Source: M50B103 sp041667565 | Lineage (GTDB): Bacteria > Fidelibacterota > Fidelibacteria > Fidelibacterales > Fidelibacteraceae | Reading direction: 5' to 3' | NCBI GenBank assembly: GCA_964572745.1 | Contig: CAZNFT010000002.1 | Location: 1 to 64,000 of the forward strand | Length of the DNA stretch: 64,000 nt | Part shown: one piece after another, positions 1 to 9,007 of the stretch | How positions within the stretch are numbered: the stretch's first letter is position 1 | How the letters are laid out: each line of letters starts with the position of its first letter | The notes under the pieces: generated by a model | What the model saw: only the letters and a program-made list of their open reading frames with translations | The model's database searches: none | Told to the model about the DNA's origin: nothing | Made by a program: the position numbers and the translations under genes

Positions 1-93
1 TTAGATATTGAGGATTTCGCAAATCAAAAATCGACATTCCTTGTTCGATATTCAAAGAGGCCCCTCCATGCGTCAGAGTTCATTTTTCCGAAA

Positions 94-158
94 TATACAT
101 CTCACGAAAGAAATCATCTTCGTCCAAACAATCTAAAAGACGCAGCGTCCTCCTTCGC
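94..158 (+). repeat. Dispersed intergenic element, copy 1
   Basis: Two exact 21-nt blocks (94-114 and 138-158), separated by diverged sequence of the same length, match the reverse complement of 8875-8939. The element contains the palindrome-rich string CGCAGCGTCCTCCTTCGC. No coding potential or transposase is associated with it. Confidence 0.75.
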
Positions 159-261
159 CTCCATTCTCGAAGAAACTCCTGCTAAGCTGGCGGCTACGGC
201 GGACAAGGTGCTGCGTCTCTACTTCTGCCAAGAAAAAAAACATCCTGATGACCTTTTTATC

Positions 262-436
262 TCCACTTCGCTCCTGCGGAGCTATGTAGAGCAGGCTTCT
301 TTTCTTACCCTCTTATCCTCTTATCTTCTTCTTTTCTCACCTTCTCACCTTCTCACCTTCTCACCTCATTCTCCTGATGACCTTCTTACCTCTACTTCGC
401 TCCGATTATTCGGAGCTACGAAGAGCAGGCTTCTTA
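262..436. repeat. Duplicated hairpin motif TTCGCTCC...GGAGC
   Basis: Two direct copies (about 262-305 and 391-436) share a stem-loop, TTCGCTCC paired with GGAGCTA-GAA, followed by AGAGCAGGCTTCTT. Related stems are seen near 8867-8880, 18110-18150 and 46669-46695. They look like a degenerate, structured intergenic repeat family; function is unknown. Confidence 0.55.
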
Positions 437-614
437 CCTTCTTAACCTCAACCTAAACCTCAATCTTAAGCTAATTATCAAGCTATTCTTTTTTTCATCT
501 TGAAAATCATATAATTTTCATTGAAACCCCTGTCAATAACGAAAAATAGTCAATTTTTATTTGATTTTGCCGAATAATAGTCTAAATTCATGCCATTAAA
601 AAGTTTGGATAGAT

Positions 615-3038
615 ATGAAAACAAAAGTAATAAAATTTGGTGGTAAGTCTTTAGAAAATACGGACTGTATTTTACGGGCTCTGGATATAATTGAATCCGA
701 TATTTCTGATGAGATGCGAGTGATAACTGTTGTATCTGCATTGGGAGGTGTTACAAATACTTTGATCGATCTTTGTAAACTGGCATATCAGGGTAATTCT
801 GAGTATAAGGGGATCTTAAATGATCTTATTTCCCGACATGAACAGATCGTTTTTGAGCTTATTTCCTCAGATCACAGAAAAGAGGCTCTGCATGCCTTGT
901 CTGAGATCTTTCGTGAATTGCGTGATACTCTCAAGGGTATGTTTTTATTGGGTGAACAAACAGCAAGAACCCGTGACCTTGTGATGAGTTGCGGCGAAAG
1001 AGCTTCGGTGGTCATTATTTCATCAGCTCTTAAGTCAAAAAATATCGATGTTTCTGCCTGCGATACGCGTAATATTATTATCAGTGATAATAAGTTTGGT
1101 GAGGCAAAAGTAAACTTTGCTCTCAGTGATAGTAAGATTAATAATTATTTTAATGAAAATCCCGGAAATCATATTTGTACCGGATTTATAGCTTCGACTA
1201 AAGAGGGACAAACTACAAGTCTGGGCCGCTCTGGATCAGATTATACTGCATCAATTCTTGCTTCTTCATTGGAAGCTGAAGAGATCGTTATCTGGACCAA
1301 TGTTCCGGGTGTGATGACGGCAGATCCCGACATAACTCCTGATGCTTTTGCTATTCCATCCATTTCTTACGAAGATGCTTCGGAGTTATCACATTTTGGA
1401 GCAAGAGTTATCTTTCCGCCGACCATGATACCTGCCATGCGAAAAAATATTCCCATTCGCATACGCAATTCTTTCGATCCCCAAACCATAGGGACGCTGA
1501 TATCCAATAAGGGAACTGAAGCGGATTATCATGCTACCGGCATTGCGTCAATCAATAATGTGGCACTCTTAAGAATGCAGGGTCCCGGCATGGTGGGTGT
1601 GAGAGGTATATCGGCAAGACTTTTCGATTGCCTCGCTCAGCATGAGATCAATATTATTTTAATTACTCAGGCATCATCTGAGCATAGTATTTGTTTTGCA
1701 ATTGATGCAGATAAAGCCGATAAGGCAGTTGAAGCTCTCAATCTCTCATTTCAACTTGAGATCGAAGCGGGCATGATAGACCATGTTATTCCTGAAAAAA
1801 ATACAGCTATTATTGCGGTGGTCGGAGATAGAATGCGCCAGAAGCCCGGAATTTCTGCAGAAATATTTTCCGCCCTCGGTCGCCGGCAGATCAATGTAAA
1901 AGCTATTTCCCAGGGCTCTTCCGAGAGAAATATTTCCATTGTTATCGATGCAGCCGATACTCAGTCTGCCATTAAGGCGCTTCATCGGGCACTTTTCCCC
2001 ATAAAAGAAAAAACCGCTGTTTATTGCATTGGTAGCGGACTTGTGGCGACGGCATTTATCCAGCTGCTTCAGGATTCTCCTTTACAATTGAACGGTATTA
2101 CAAATTCGCGTAAAATGCTTTTGCGTGCCAGCGGTTTAAATGTCGAACGGTCTCTGAATTCTTTGGAAGAAAAAGGTAAAAGCGCGGATATCAATGCCTT
2201 TATTCAGGCCATGAAAGATGACCCCACGAGCTCTAAGATCTGTCTGGATTGTACAGCTTCACCTCTTATTGCCTCAAAATATCAAGAAATCCTTTCCGCA
2301 GGAATTTCTTTGGTCACGCCCAATAAGATTGCTAACACGCGGAGCATGGATTATTACAGATCGCTTAAGAATGCCACATTAAAGCACAATTCCAAATACA
2401 GATACGAAGCAACTGTGGGAGCAGGATTGCCTGTGATCTCTACGCTTCAGAGCATGTTGGAGACAGGGGATAAGATTAATAAAATTGAAGCCATTCTTTC
2501 GGGAACGCTATCTTATCTTTTTAATAGCTTTTCTCTTGAAAGCACTTTTTCTGAAACCGTTCTATATGCAAAAGAACAGGGATTTACCGAACCCGATCCT
2601 CGTGAAGATCTGGGCGGCATGGATGTAGCAAGAAAGGCATTAATTCTTGCCAGAGAAATTGGCTGCGATCTTGAAATGAGCGATTCTATCCCTGAACCAT
2701 TAATATCTAAAGCTTGTCAGGAAGCAAAAAGTATTGATAAAGCTATGGAATTATTGGCCCAGGATGATGAAAAATGGAAAAAATGTCTGGAAAGACTAGC
2801 AAAAGAAAAGAAAGTCTTAAGATATATTGCAGAGATCTCGCCAAAAGGTATTAAAATAGCCTTAGGTGAAATTAATGATGAGCATCCCTTTTATCATTTA
2901 TCGGGACCGGATAATGTCGTTGCCATTTATTCTCAACGCTATCCCATTAATCCCTTAGTTATAAAAGGAGCCGGGGCGGGTGCACTTGTAACTGCCAGCG
3001 GTATGATGGGGGATGTCTTAAGAATTGTAAACGAATAG
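615..3038 (+). CDS. thrA: Bifunctional aspartokinase / homoserine dehydrogenase
   Basis: Catalyses the first and third steps from aspartate to threonine: phosphorylation of aspartate and NAD(P)H reduction of aspartate semialdehyde to homoserine. The 807-residue length is that of fused ThrA/MetL proteins. The kinase half has the N-terminal KFGGKS (7-12) and LGRSGSDY (203-210); two ACT domains (about 315-385 and 398-460) suggest allosteric feedback control. The homoserine dehydrogenase half begins near 466 with a Rossmann motif (IGSGLVA) and contains TPNK and the EPDPREDLGGMD catalytic region. It is first in the thrA-asd-thrB set. The ACT pair resembles threonine-sensitive enzymes, but threonine versus methionine control cannot be told from sequence; the operon context favours threonine. 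Confidence 0.95.
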   Translation: MKTKVIKFGGKSLENTDCILRALDIIESDISDEMRVITVVSALGGVTNTLIDLCKLAYQGNSEYKGILNDLISRHEQIVFELISSDHRKEALHALSEIFRELRDTLKGMFLLGEQTARTRDLVMSCGERASVVIISSALKSKNIDVSACDTRNIIISDNKFGEAKVNFALSDSKINNYFNENPGNHICTGFIASTKEGQTTSLGRSGSDYTASILASSLEAEEIVIWTNVPGVMTADPDITPDAFAIPSISYEDASELSHFGARVIFPPTMIPAMRKNIPIRIRNSFDPQTIGTLISNKGTEADYHATGIASINNVALLRMQGPGMVGVRGISARLFDCLAQHEINIILITQASSEHSICFAIDADKADKAVEALNLSFQLEIEAGMIDHVIPEKNTAIIAVVGDRMRQKPGISAEIFSALGRRQINVKAISQGSSERNISIVIDAADTQSAIKALHRALFPIKEKTAVYCIGSGLVATAFIQLLQDSPLQLNGITNSRKMLLRASGLNVERSLNSLEEKGKSADINAFIQAMKDDPTSSKICLDCTASPLIASKYQEILSAGISLVTPNKIANTRSMDYYRSLKNATLKHNSKYRYEATVGAGLPVISTLQSMLETGDKINKIEAILSGTLSYLFNSFSLESTFSETVLYAKEQGFTEPDPREDLGGMDVARKALILAREIGCDLEMSDSIPEPLISKACQEAKSIDKAMELLAQDDEKWKKCLERLAKEKKVLRYIAEISPKGIKIALGEINDEHPFYHLSGPDNVVAIYSQRYPINPLVIKGAGAGALVTASGMMGDVLRIVNE

Positions 3039-3191
3039 GTCTGTAGTAGAGATCCGATGAATTCCATCTGGACTATATAAGAAAAAGAAGAATTAAATAA
3101 TAAAAAGTATTAAGTTGCTATTCTGAAGAAAGTGAAGAATCTATTGATATGAAGCAGGCGACAAAAATATAAAAGGCGATAGGAAAAATAT

Positions 3192-4244
3192 ATGAAAGAA
3201 ATAACAAAAAAGATCCCTGTAGGCATTTTAGGTGCAACCGGTTCAGTCGGACAAAAATTCATTGAGTTACTCAAGGATCATCCCTGGTTTAAAATTACAG
3301 CTTTGGCCGCATCTGAGCGGTCAGCAGGAAAATTATATAAACATGCAGCCAATTGGTTTCAGGCTGGAGAGATTCCCAAAAACATTGGGAATATGGTGGT
3401 TTCGCCCTGCGACGCAGATTTGCCCTGCAAGATTGTTTTTAGCGGATTAGATGCCAAAGTCGCCGGTCCTATTGAAGAAGTTTTTGCAGAAGCAGGATAT
3501 ATTGTGATATCAAATGCTAAGAATCACCGCATGTTCGAGGATGTTCCACTATTGATCCCCGATGTGAATCCCGATCATCTTGCTTTGATAGAACAGCAAA
3601 AAACTCCGGGAAAGATAGTCACAAATCCGAACTGTTCAACCACGGGACTTATTATGGCGCTTAAACCTTTGGATGATGCTTTTGGCATTGATAAGGTATC
3701 GGTTGTCACAATGCAGGCCTTATCCGGTGCAGGTTATCCGGGAGTATCTTCTTTAGATATCATTGATAATATGATCCCATATATTGCCGGTGAAGAAGAA
3801 AAAATGCAGATCGAGGCCCTCAAAATTCTTGGAAAGTTAAGAAATGGAAAAGTAGAATTTTCCGATCTAACTATTTCGGCTTCTTGTAACAGAGTGCCGG
3901 TAGTAAATGGACATATGGAATCGGTGAGTGTTTCATTTAAGAAAAAAGTAAAAAGAGAAGAGATTCTAAAAGCGTGGAAAGAATATAGCTCGGAACCACA
4001 GGAATTAGAACTTCCTTCGGCACCTAAAACACCTATTGTATATTTTGATGATCCCCGCTTTCCGCAGCCTCGTTTGCATCGTGATCTTGGAAAAGGTATG
4101 ACAGTCAGTATCGGCCGTCTACGGGAATGTACCATCTTTGATTATAAATTTAATGTTTTGTCACACAATACAGTTCGGGGTGCTGCCGGGTCAGCTGTTT
4201 TAAACGCCGAACTTTTAGTAGCAAAGGGTTATTATGAAGACTAA
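3192..4244 (+). CDS. asd: Aspartate-semialdehyde dehydrogenase
   Basis: Reduces aspartyl phosphate to aspartate semialdehyde, the step between the two ThrA activities. The N-terminal nucleotide-binding motif GILGATGSVG covers residues 11-20, and the catalytic cysteine is Cys148 in NPNCSTTGL. At 350 residues with this motif spacing it resembles the archaeal/fungal-type branch rather than the classical E. coli Asd. It is separated from thrA by about 150 nt and overlaps thrB by 11 nt (4234-4244), indicating co-transcription and translational coupling with thrB. Confidence 0.95.
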   Translation: MKEITKKIPVGILGATGSVGQKFIELLKDHPWFKITALAASERSAGKLYKHAANWFQAGEIPKNIGNMVVSPCDADLPCKIVFSGLDAKVAGPIEEVFAEAGYIVISNAKNHRMFEDVPLLIPDVNPDHLALIEQQKTPGKIVTNPNCSTTGLIMALKPLDDAFGIDKVSVVTMQALSGAGYPGVSSLDIIDNMIPYIAGEEEKMQIEALKILGKLRNGKVEFSDLTISASCNRVPVVNGHMESVSVSFKKKVKREEILKAWKEYSSEPQELELPSAPKTPIVYFDDPRFPQPRLHRDLGKGMTVSIGRLRECTIFDYKFNVLSHNTVRGAAGSAVLNAELLVAKGYYED

Positions 4245-5166
4245 ACGTATTTGCGCTTATGCACCTGCCAGCATTGGGAATGTCTCGGTGGGATTTGATT
4301 GTCTGGGTTTAGCACTTGAGCAACCCGGTGATTATGTTTCTATAGAAAAGGGCAAAAAGCCCGGAGTGGAGTTAATCGAGATCAACGGTGACGGTGGCGT
4401 ATTGCCCAAAGAAGCGGAAAAGAATGTTGTAGGCGTTGTTATACAAAAAATGCTGGATGACCTGAACAGAGATGATGCTTTAGCAATCCGCCTTGTAAAG
4501 GGCTTAGCACTTCAAAGTGGTATGGGATCCTCAGCTTCGTCATCTGTGGCAGCGGCTGTAGCAGCTAATGCTTATTTGGGATCGCCCTTTACAAAAGAAG
4601 AACTGCTTCCTTATGCAATGGAAGGTGAGAGGGTAGCTTGCGGCGCGGCCCACGCCGATAACGTGGCCCCGGCACTTTTGGGAGGCATCACTCTTATCCG
4701 CTCACATGATCCCATAGATGTTATTAAACTCGATTATCCTAAAAATTTATATTGTGCCGTGGTGCATCCCGAGCTGGCTGTCGCCACCCGCGATGCCCGC
4801 GCCGTACTCCCTAAGACAGTCCCGCTTGAAACTGCAGTGGCTCAATCTGCACACCTGGCTGCTTTTGTCGTTGCTTTATATCAATCTAAATGGGACCTTT
4901 TATCCCGATCCATGGTGGATATGCTGGCTGAACCCAATAGGAAAGAGCTTTTAGCCTATTTTGATGAAGTAAAAGATGCGGGGATAAAAGCAGGAGCTCT
5001 TGCCTGCGGTATATCCGGTTCCGGACCAACAATATTTGCTCTATGTAGAGGTAAAGTAGTAGCCAGAAGAGTTGCAATTGCTATGTCACAAGTTTATGAT
5101 GATCATGAAATCGATAATCAATGCTATGTGTCGAAAGTGAATTCTAAAGGTGCTGAAATAATCTGA
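4234..5166 (+). CDS. thrB: Homoserine kinase
   Basis: Phosphorylates homoserine to O-phosphohomoserine, the substrate of ThrC. The 310-residue protein is a GHMP kinase: the ATP-binding glycine/serine-rich loop GLALQSGMGSSASSS lies at 90-104, the N-terminal PASIGNVSVGFDCLG at 11-25 is typical of ThrB, and the C-terminal GISGSGPT motif is present. Its ATG lies inside the end of asd (an ATG-N5-TAA overlap). A short repeat (AGAAGCCGGAAG, then TTAAGAAG units) starts a few bases after the stop codon. Confidence 0.95.
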   Translation: MKTKRICAYAPASIGNVSVGFDCLGLALEQPGDYVSIEKGKKPGVELIEINGDGGVLPKEAEKNVVGVVIQKMLDDLNRDDALAIRLVKGLALQSGMGSSASSSVAAAVAANAYLGSPFTKEELLPYAMEGERVACGAAHADNVAPALLGGITLIRSHDPIDVIKLDYPKNLYCAVVHPELAVATRDARAVLPKTVPLETAVAQSAHLAAFVVALYQSKWDLLSRSMVDMLAEPNRKELLAYFDEVKDAGIKAGALACGISGSGPTIFALCRGKVVARRVAIAMSQVYDDHEIDNQCYVSKVNSKGAEII

Positions 5167-5187
5167 ACAGAAGCCGGAAGACAGAAG

Positions 5188-5337
5188 TTAAGAAGTTAAG
5201 AAGTTAAGAAGTTAAGAAGNNNNNNNNNNNNNNNNNNNNNNNNNNNNNNNNNNNNNNNNNNNNNNNNNNNNNNNNNNNNNNNNNNNNNNNNNNNNNNNNN
5301 NNNNNNNNNNNNNNNNNNNTAAGAAGCTAAGAAGCAG
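5188..5337. repeat. TTAAGAAG 8-bp tandem repeat with assembly gap
   Basis: Four perfect units of TTAAGAAG (5188-5219) run into a gap of exactly 100 N (5220-5319), then a slightly variant continuation follows (to 5337). The true length is unknown. The array begins about 20 nt after the thrB stop and lies between thrB and the convergent rhodanese gene. Confidence 0.9.
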
Positions 5338-5426
5338 AAATCAGAAATTACCTTTTCTCAGCTTCTTTGCAAGAAACCTTAAACTCTTTTACCCAGCTCT
5401 CGATTCTCAATATATCGACTTCTTTT

Positions 5427-5831
5427 CTATTCATTACTATCGTATTCATAGGGCCAGCGTGAGTTGCCGCCCCAATTGAGCATTTTGGTGTATCCTTCGT
5501 CTTCAAGATTATTAATGACCATTTGGGCGCGACCGCCGGTTTCACAGTAAAGAATAAGTCCAATGTCTTTTGGCAGTTCATCCAAGCGATCTAAGATCTC
5601 GCCTGAGAAAAAATTCCTGGCAGTAGGGATATGACGTCTGTTATAAGCTGCCTCACCACGCACATCAATAATCCAGATATCCGGATCGGGGGTTTGGGTA
5701 AGGACCAATAGAGTATCAGGGTCATAATACTTTTCCAGATAAGCACCCTCCGATGAGATGTAGGCAGTCGAACAGGAAAATGTGACAAAAACGAGTGATA
5801 TAAATAGCATGGTTCTGTTAAAAACTTTCAT
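5427..5831 (-). CDS. Rhodanese-domain lipoprotein
   Basis: A small 134-residue protein with a hydrophobic N-terminus ending at Cys20 (VFVTFSC), a plausible but imperfect lipobox, so probably membrane-anchored in the periplasm. Residues 50-130 form one rhodanese domain: WIIDVRGEAAYNRRHIPTA is the typical entry, and the active-site loop LYCETGGRA puts the catalytic cysteine at Cys96. Such single-domain proteins move sulfane sulfur or sense redox state; the substrate is unknown. It runs opposite to the thr genes and separates thrB from thrC, so it is not part of that transcript. Confidence 0.8.
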   Translation of the reverse strand: MKVFNRTMLFISLVFVTFSCSTAYISSEGAYLEKYYDPDTLLVLTQTPDPDIWIIDVRGEAAYNRRHIPTARNFFSGEILDRLDELPKDIGLILYCETGGRAQMVINNLEDEGYTKMLNWGGNSRWPYEYDSNE

Positions 5832-5962
5832 GAGAGCTCCTTTTATATTAATGACATTAGATAATAAGACAGCTTTTCATGAAAAAGAAGAGAAAAACAA
5901 TGAAATCATCCGATAAAACCCTTATAATCTATAGAGAATTATTAACGCATTCAGGGAGATAA

Positions 5963-7270
5963 ATGAAATATTTCAGTACAAATCAAGAAGTCGCGGAAGT
6001 CGATCTTAAAACAGCTGTTTTACAAGGATTGCCTAAGGATAAAGGTCTTTATATGCCTGTTGATATTCCGCAAATGCCGGCACATTTTTTTGATAATATG
6101 CATAAACTTTCCTTTCGGGAGTTGGCTTCTGCCGTGGCCCTGACTCTTCTTGGTGAGGATCTCCCGGCAGATGTTATTCTTCAGATTGTGGATGATACGC
6201 TTTCTTTCGATACGCCGCTTGTAAAACTTGACGATAAAAATTATATCCTGGAGCTTTTTCATGGTCCAACCCTTGCATTTAAGGATGTTGGCGCTCGTTT
6301 TATGGCGCGTTTAATGGCCTATTATTTAAAGGATAGCGATCAAAAATCCACTGTTTTAGTTGCAACTTCCGGTGATACGGGATCGGCTGTGGCCCATGGT
6401 TTTTACGGGGTCGAAAATATTGATGTCGTCCTTTTATATCCCTCAGGAAAGATCTCTAAAATTCAAGAACAGCAATTAACAACCTTAGGCAAGAACATTA
6501 CAGCGCTTGAAATTGAGGGCTCTTTCGATGATTGCCAGGATCTGGTAAAACAGGCCTTCGTAGATGATGAACTTTCGGGAAAAATGAATTTATCATCTGC
6601 AAATTCCATTAATCTTGCAAGAATGTTACCCCAGAGTTTTTACTATTTTCATGCTGTGGCTCAGTTGCGCTCACGAGGCCTTAAAGAAGCGCCTGTTATC
6701 TGCGTTCCCAGTGGAAATTTAGGGAATTTAACGGCAGGACTTATTGCAAAACGCATGGGTTTACCTGTTAAGAAATTCGTGGCAGCCTGCAATAAAAACG
6801 ATAGTCTTACTCGATATCTAAATACGGGCGATTATGAAGCACGATCGACAAAGCAGACGATTTCGAATGCTATGGATGTGGGTAACCCAAGCAATATTGT
6901 CCGTATCCAAGACCTATATGGTCACGCAGTGCCTTTTATGAAAAACGATTTGTATTCCTGGTCATTTTTTGATTCTGAGACTAAGGATAAAATAAAAAGC
7001 AGCTACGAAAAATATAATTATATTTTAGATCCTCATGGAGCTGTAGGAATGTGTGCAAGTGAGAAATATCATCAAATGGTTTCACCGGATGATATTATCA
7101 TTACTTTAGAAACCGCAAATCCTGCAAAATTTGCCGATGTGGTAGAACCCATTCTTGGTATTAAAGTCCCCATGCCGGAACGCTTAGCAAAAGTTCTTGA
7201 TCTGGAAAAAAACGCTATAAAAATGAAAGCTGATTTTAAAACATTTAAGCACTTTCTTCTTCAGAGATAA
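5963..7270 (+). CDS. thrC: Threonine synthase
   Basis: PLP enzyme converting O-phosphohomoserine to threonine, the last step of the pathway encoded just upstream. The 435-residue length and N-terminus (YFSTN, then KGLYMP) are those of the ThrC family found in enteric bacteria and Bacteroidota. The PLP lysine is Lys107 in HGPTLAFKDVG; the phosphate-binding SGDTGSA loop follows. An AGGGAG Shine-Dalgarno (5953-5958) supports the ATG at 5963. It has its own upstream region because the rhodanese gene and a repeat separate it from thrB. Confidence 0.95.
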   Translation: MKYFSTNQEVAEVDLKTAVLQGLPKDKGLYMPVDIPQMPAHFFDNMHKLSFRELASAVALTLLGEDLPADVILQIVDDTLSFDTPLVKLDDKNYILELFHGPTLAFKDVGARFMARLMAYYLKDSDQKSTVLVATSGDTGSAVAHGFYGVENIDVVLLYPSGKISKIQEQQLTTLGKNITALEIEGSFDDCQDLVKQAFVDDELSGKMNLSSANSINLARMLPQSFYYFHAVAQLRSRGLKEAPVICVPSGNLGNLTAGLIAKRMGLPVKKFVAACNKNDSLTRYLNTGDYEARSTKQTISNAMDVGNPSNIVRIQDLYGHAVPFMKNDLYSWSFFDSETKDKIKSSYEKYNYILDPHGAVGMCASEKYHQMVSPDDIIITLETANPAKFADVVEPILGIKVPMPERLAKVLDLEKNAIKMKADFKTFKHFLLQR

Positions 7271-7466
7271 GAGACTATTTCTATCAGGATTTCAGATAAA
7301 TAATAATGCTTCTCTATAACTCTCATTATCTTGACTTAGATGGATTTAATTGTATTATAGGGAAAGTTTATAGTTTAAATTATAAATAATACTTTATTTT
7401 AATTCTCTTTTTCCTTTTATTTATTTCAGGAAATGATTATGTTCCTAACATAAATTTAGATGAAAA

Positions 7467-8645
7467 ATGTTTAAATCATATTGTTTAAGAATCGCGAAGC
7501 TGTTTACAGGAATAGCAACGATCAAAGATGCAAGCGTTATTGTTAAGGATGGAAAAATTTCAGATGTGGTTAGTAATGAGAAAATGAAAAACTGGGACCT
7601 TCCAAAAGATATTGAATATATTGATCTGGCAGGTACAATGTTATCTCCCGGTTTTATTGATACTCATATTCATGGTATTCATGGTAACGATACATCTGAT
7701 GGATCCGTGGATTCAATTCTTGCTATGTCCAAAGCTTTGGTTAATTATGGTGTAACAGCCTTTTGTCCTACACTTTATCCTCAAGAACATGGACAATTTC
7801 TTCAATGCATAGAAGCTGTTAACAAAGCTATGGGAAAAGAAGAGGGTGCGAAAATATTTGGCGCTAACCTTGAAGGTCCATTTATTTCTCCAAAGAAAAA
7901 AGGTGCTTTAGATCCAAAGAGCATGTCACTTATTGATCTCGATAAAATGAAACAATTCAACAAAGCCGCGGGCGGTAATATAACAATTATGACTGTTGCC
8001 CCCGAATTAGATGGCGTTCATGAATTGGCTCAATACTGCGCAGAAAATGATATTGTTCTGGCTGCAGGACATTCAAATGCAACTTTTGACGATATGCTGG
8101 AAGCAATTCAAGCAGGTATTTTACACTCCACTCACTTTTTTAATGCAATGCGTCGCTTACATCACCGCGATCCCGGTGTTGTAGGTGCTATTATGATCTA
8201 TCCTAATGTTGCTTGCGAAATTATTGCCGATGGTTATCATCTTCATCCCGCTATCGTTAAATTACTTCAAAGAGTTAAACCGGTTCATAAGATCGTTCTT
8301 ATTACCGATAGTTTAGGACCAACCGGCCAAACTGAAGGTATCAAAACAGCTAACAAGGAAGAAGTTTATCTTAAAGATGGATTATTTGTCAAAACAGCTG
8401 ATGGTACAAGAGCAGGTTCTTCTTTGACTATGAATATTGGTGTTAAAAATCTTGTCCGGGATATGGATGTTCCATTGGAAGATGCCTTACGCATGTCATC
8501 ATGTAATCCGGCAACCGTTATTTCCCGTCAGACAGAAACCGGCTATATTATGCCTGGTCGCGATGCCGATATTGTAGCTTTTGATGAAGATTTTAATATC
8601 AAAATGACCATGGTCAATGGAGATATCAAAATCTTAAATATCTAA
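7467..8645 (+). CDS. nagA: N-acetylglucosamine-6-phosphate deacetylase
   Basis: Amidohydrolase that deacetylates GlcNAc-6-phosphate to glucosamine-6-phosphate in amino-sugar catabolism and wall recycling. Visible marks are the metal-binding GFIDTHIHG (His67, His69), the NLEGPF glutamate loop, AAGHSNA, the THFFNAM histidine and the ITDS aspartate near the C-terminus. The 392-residue length is normal. No nagB or PTS gene is adjacent. A strong terminator follows at 8664, so it appears to be a single-gene unit. Confidence 0.93.
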   Translation: MFKSYCLRIAKLFTGIATIKDASVIVKDGKISDVVSNEKMKNWDLPKDIEYIDLAGTMLSPGFIDTHIHGIHGNDTSDGSVDSILAMSKALVNYGVTAFCPTLYPQEHGQFLQCIEAVNKAMGKEEGAKIFGANLEGPFISPKKKGALDPKSMSLIDLDKMKQFNKAAGGNITIMTVAPELDGVHELAQYCAENDIVLAAGHSNATFDDMLEAIQAGILHSTHFFNAMRRLHHRDPGVVGAIMIYPNVACEIIADGYHLHPAIVKLLQRVKPVHKIVLITDSLGPTGQTEGIKTANKEEVYLKDGLFVKTADGTRAGSSLTMNIGVKNLVRDMDVPLEDALRMSSCNPATVISRQTETGYIMPGRDADIVAFDEDFNIKMTMVNGDIKILNI

Positions 8646-8663
8646 TAATAAATTGATTTTTCC

Positions 8664-8691
8664 AAAAGGGTGATTTTTTTCACCCTTTTTT
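8664..8691 (+). terminator. Rho-independent terminator of nagA
   Basis: Perfect 10-bp stem (AAAAGGGTGA 8664-8673 with TCACCCTTTT 8680-8689), six-base loop and continuing T-run, 18 nt after the nagA stop. Confidence 0.9.
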
Positions 8692-9007
8692 GCTTATGCG
8701 CATTTTTTACAAATTAATATGTTATTCCGCAAAACATTACACCACTATATTTATCTAGGATCTGATCTATTTTCTCAGCTTAAAATTCAAGGGTATTAAA
8801 TGTATTATGAATTTTGTTTTTTAATAGTTCTTTCGCATGAATAAATCCTTCACTCTCTTATCCGATATATCGGAGCGAAGGAGGACGCTGCGTCTATTAC
8901 AATGTTTTGGCGACAATCATTTCTTTCGTGAGATGTATAATCTTTTTTAGTATTAAAAAACAATCCTGGTTATCCAGTTATCACGTCGAAATTTTTCTGT
9001 CATCTCG
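8692..9007. other. Intergenic stretch with repeats, no gene
   Basis: Lies between the nagA terminator and the 3' end of the dipeptide epimerase gene. It holds the 14-bp palindrome TCCGATATATCGGA (about 8862-8875), the inverted copy of the dispersed element (8875-8939) and one diverged copy of the AATCC...TATCCAGTTATC repeat (8961-8987). Confidence 0.6.
8875..8939 (-). repeat. Dispersed intergenic element, inverted copy 2
   Basis: Reverse-complement match to 94-158, with two exact 21-nt blocks (8875-8895 and 8919-8939). The two copies face each other across the thr genes and nagA. Confidence 0.75.

Larger units (their letters stand above)
1..614. other. Gene-free region with degenerate intergenic repeats
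   Basis: No credible gene is seen; the open frame at 208-456 is low-complexity S/L/F-rich sequence. The stretch holds one copy of a dispersed element (94-158, inverted copy at 8875-8939), a 9-bp inverted repeat (138-146 with 210-218) and two direct copies of a hairpin motif (about 262-305 and 391-436) with a TTCGCTCC...GGAGC core followed by GCAGGCTTCTT. Pyrimidine-rich CTTCTCACC-type repeats fill 300-370. From 470 the sequence becomes AT-rich and presumably carries the thrA promoter; no attenuator or riboswitch is recognisable. Confidence 0.6.

Noticed and set aside
208..456. 82-residue open frame
   Set aside because: It consists of pyrimidine-rich repeats and duplicated hairpin sequence; composition is unlike neighbouring genes.
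450..614. Threonine attenuator or T-box in front of thrA
   Set aside because: No leader peptide with Thr/Ile codons, no terminator/antiterminator pair and no T-box sequence are visible.
5348..5581. 77-residue minus-strand frame overlapping the rhodanese
   Set aside because: It is an out-of-frame shadow of the rhodanese gene.
94..8939. Composite transposon flanked by inverted repeats
   Set aside because: The segment holds only housekeeping genes, there is no transposase, and the repeats are short and internally diverged.
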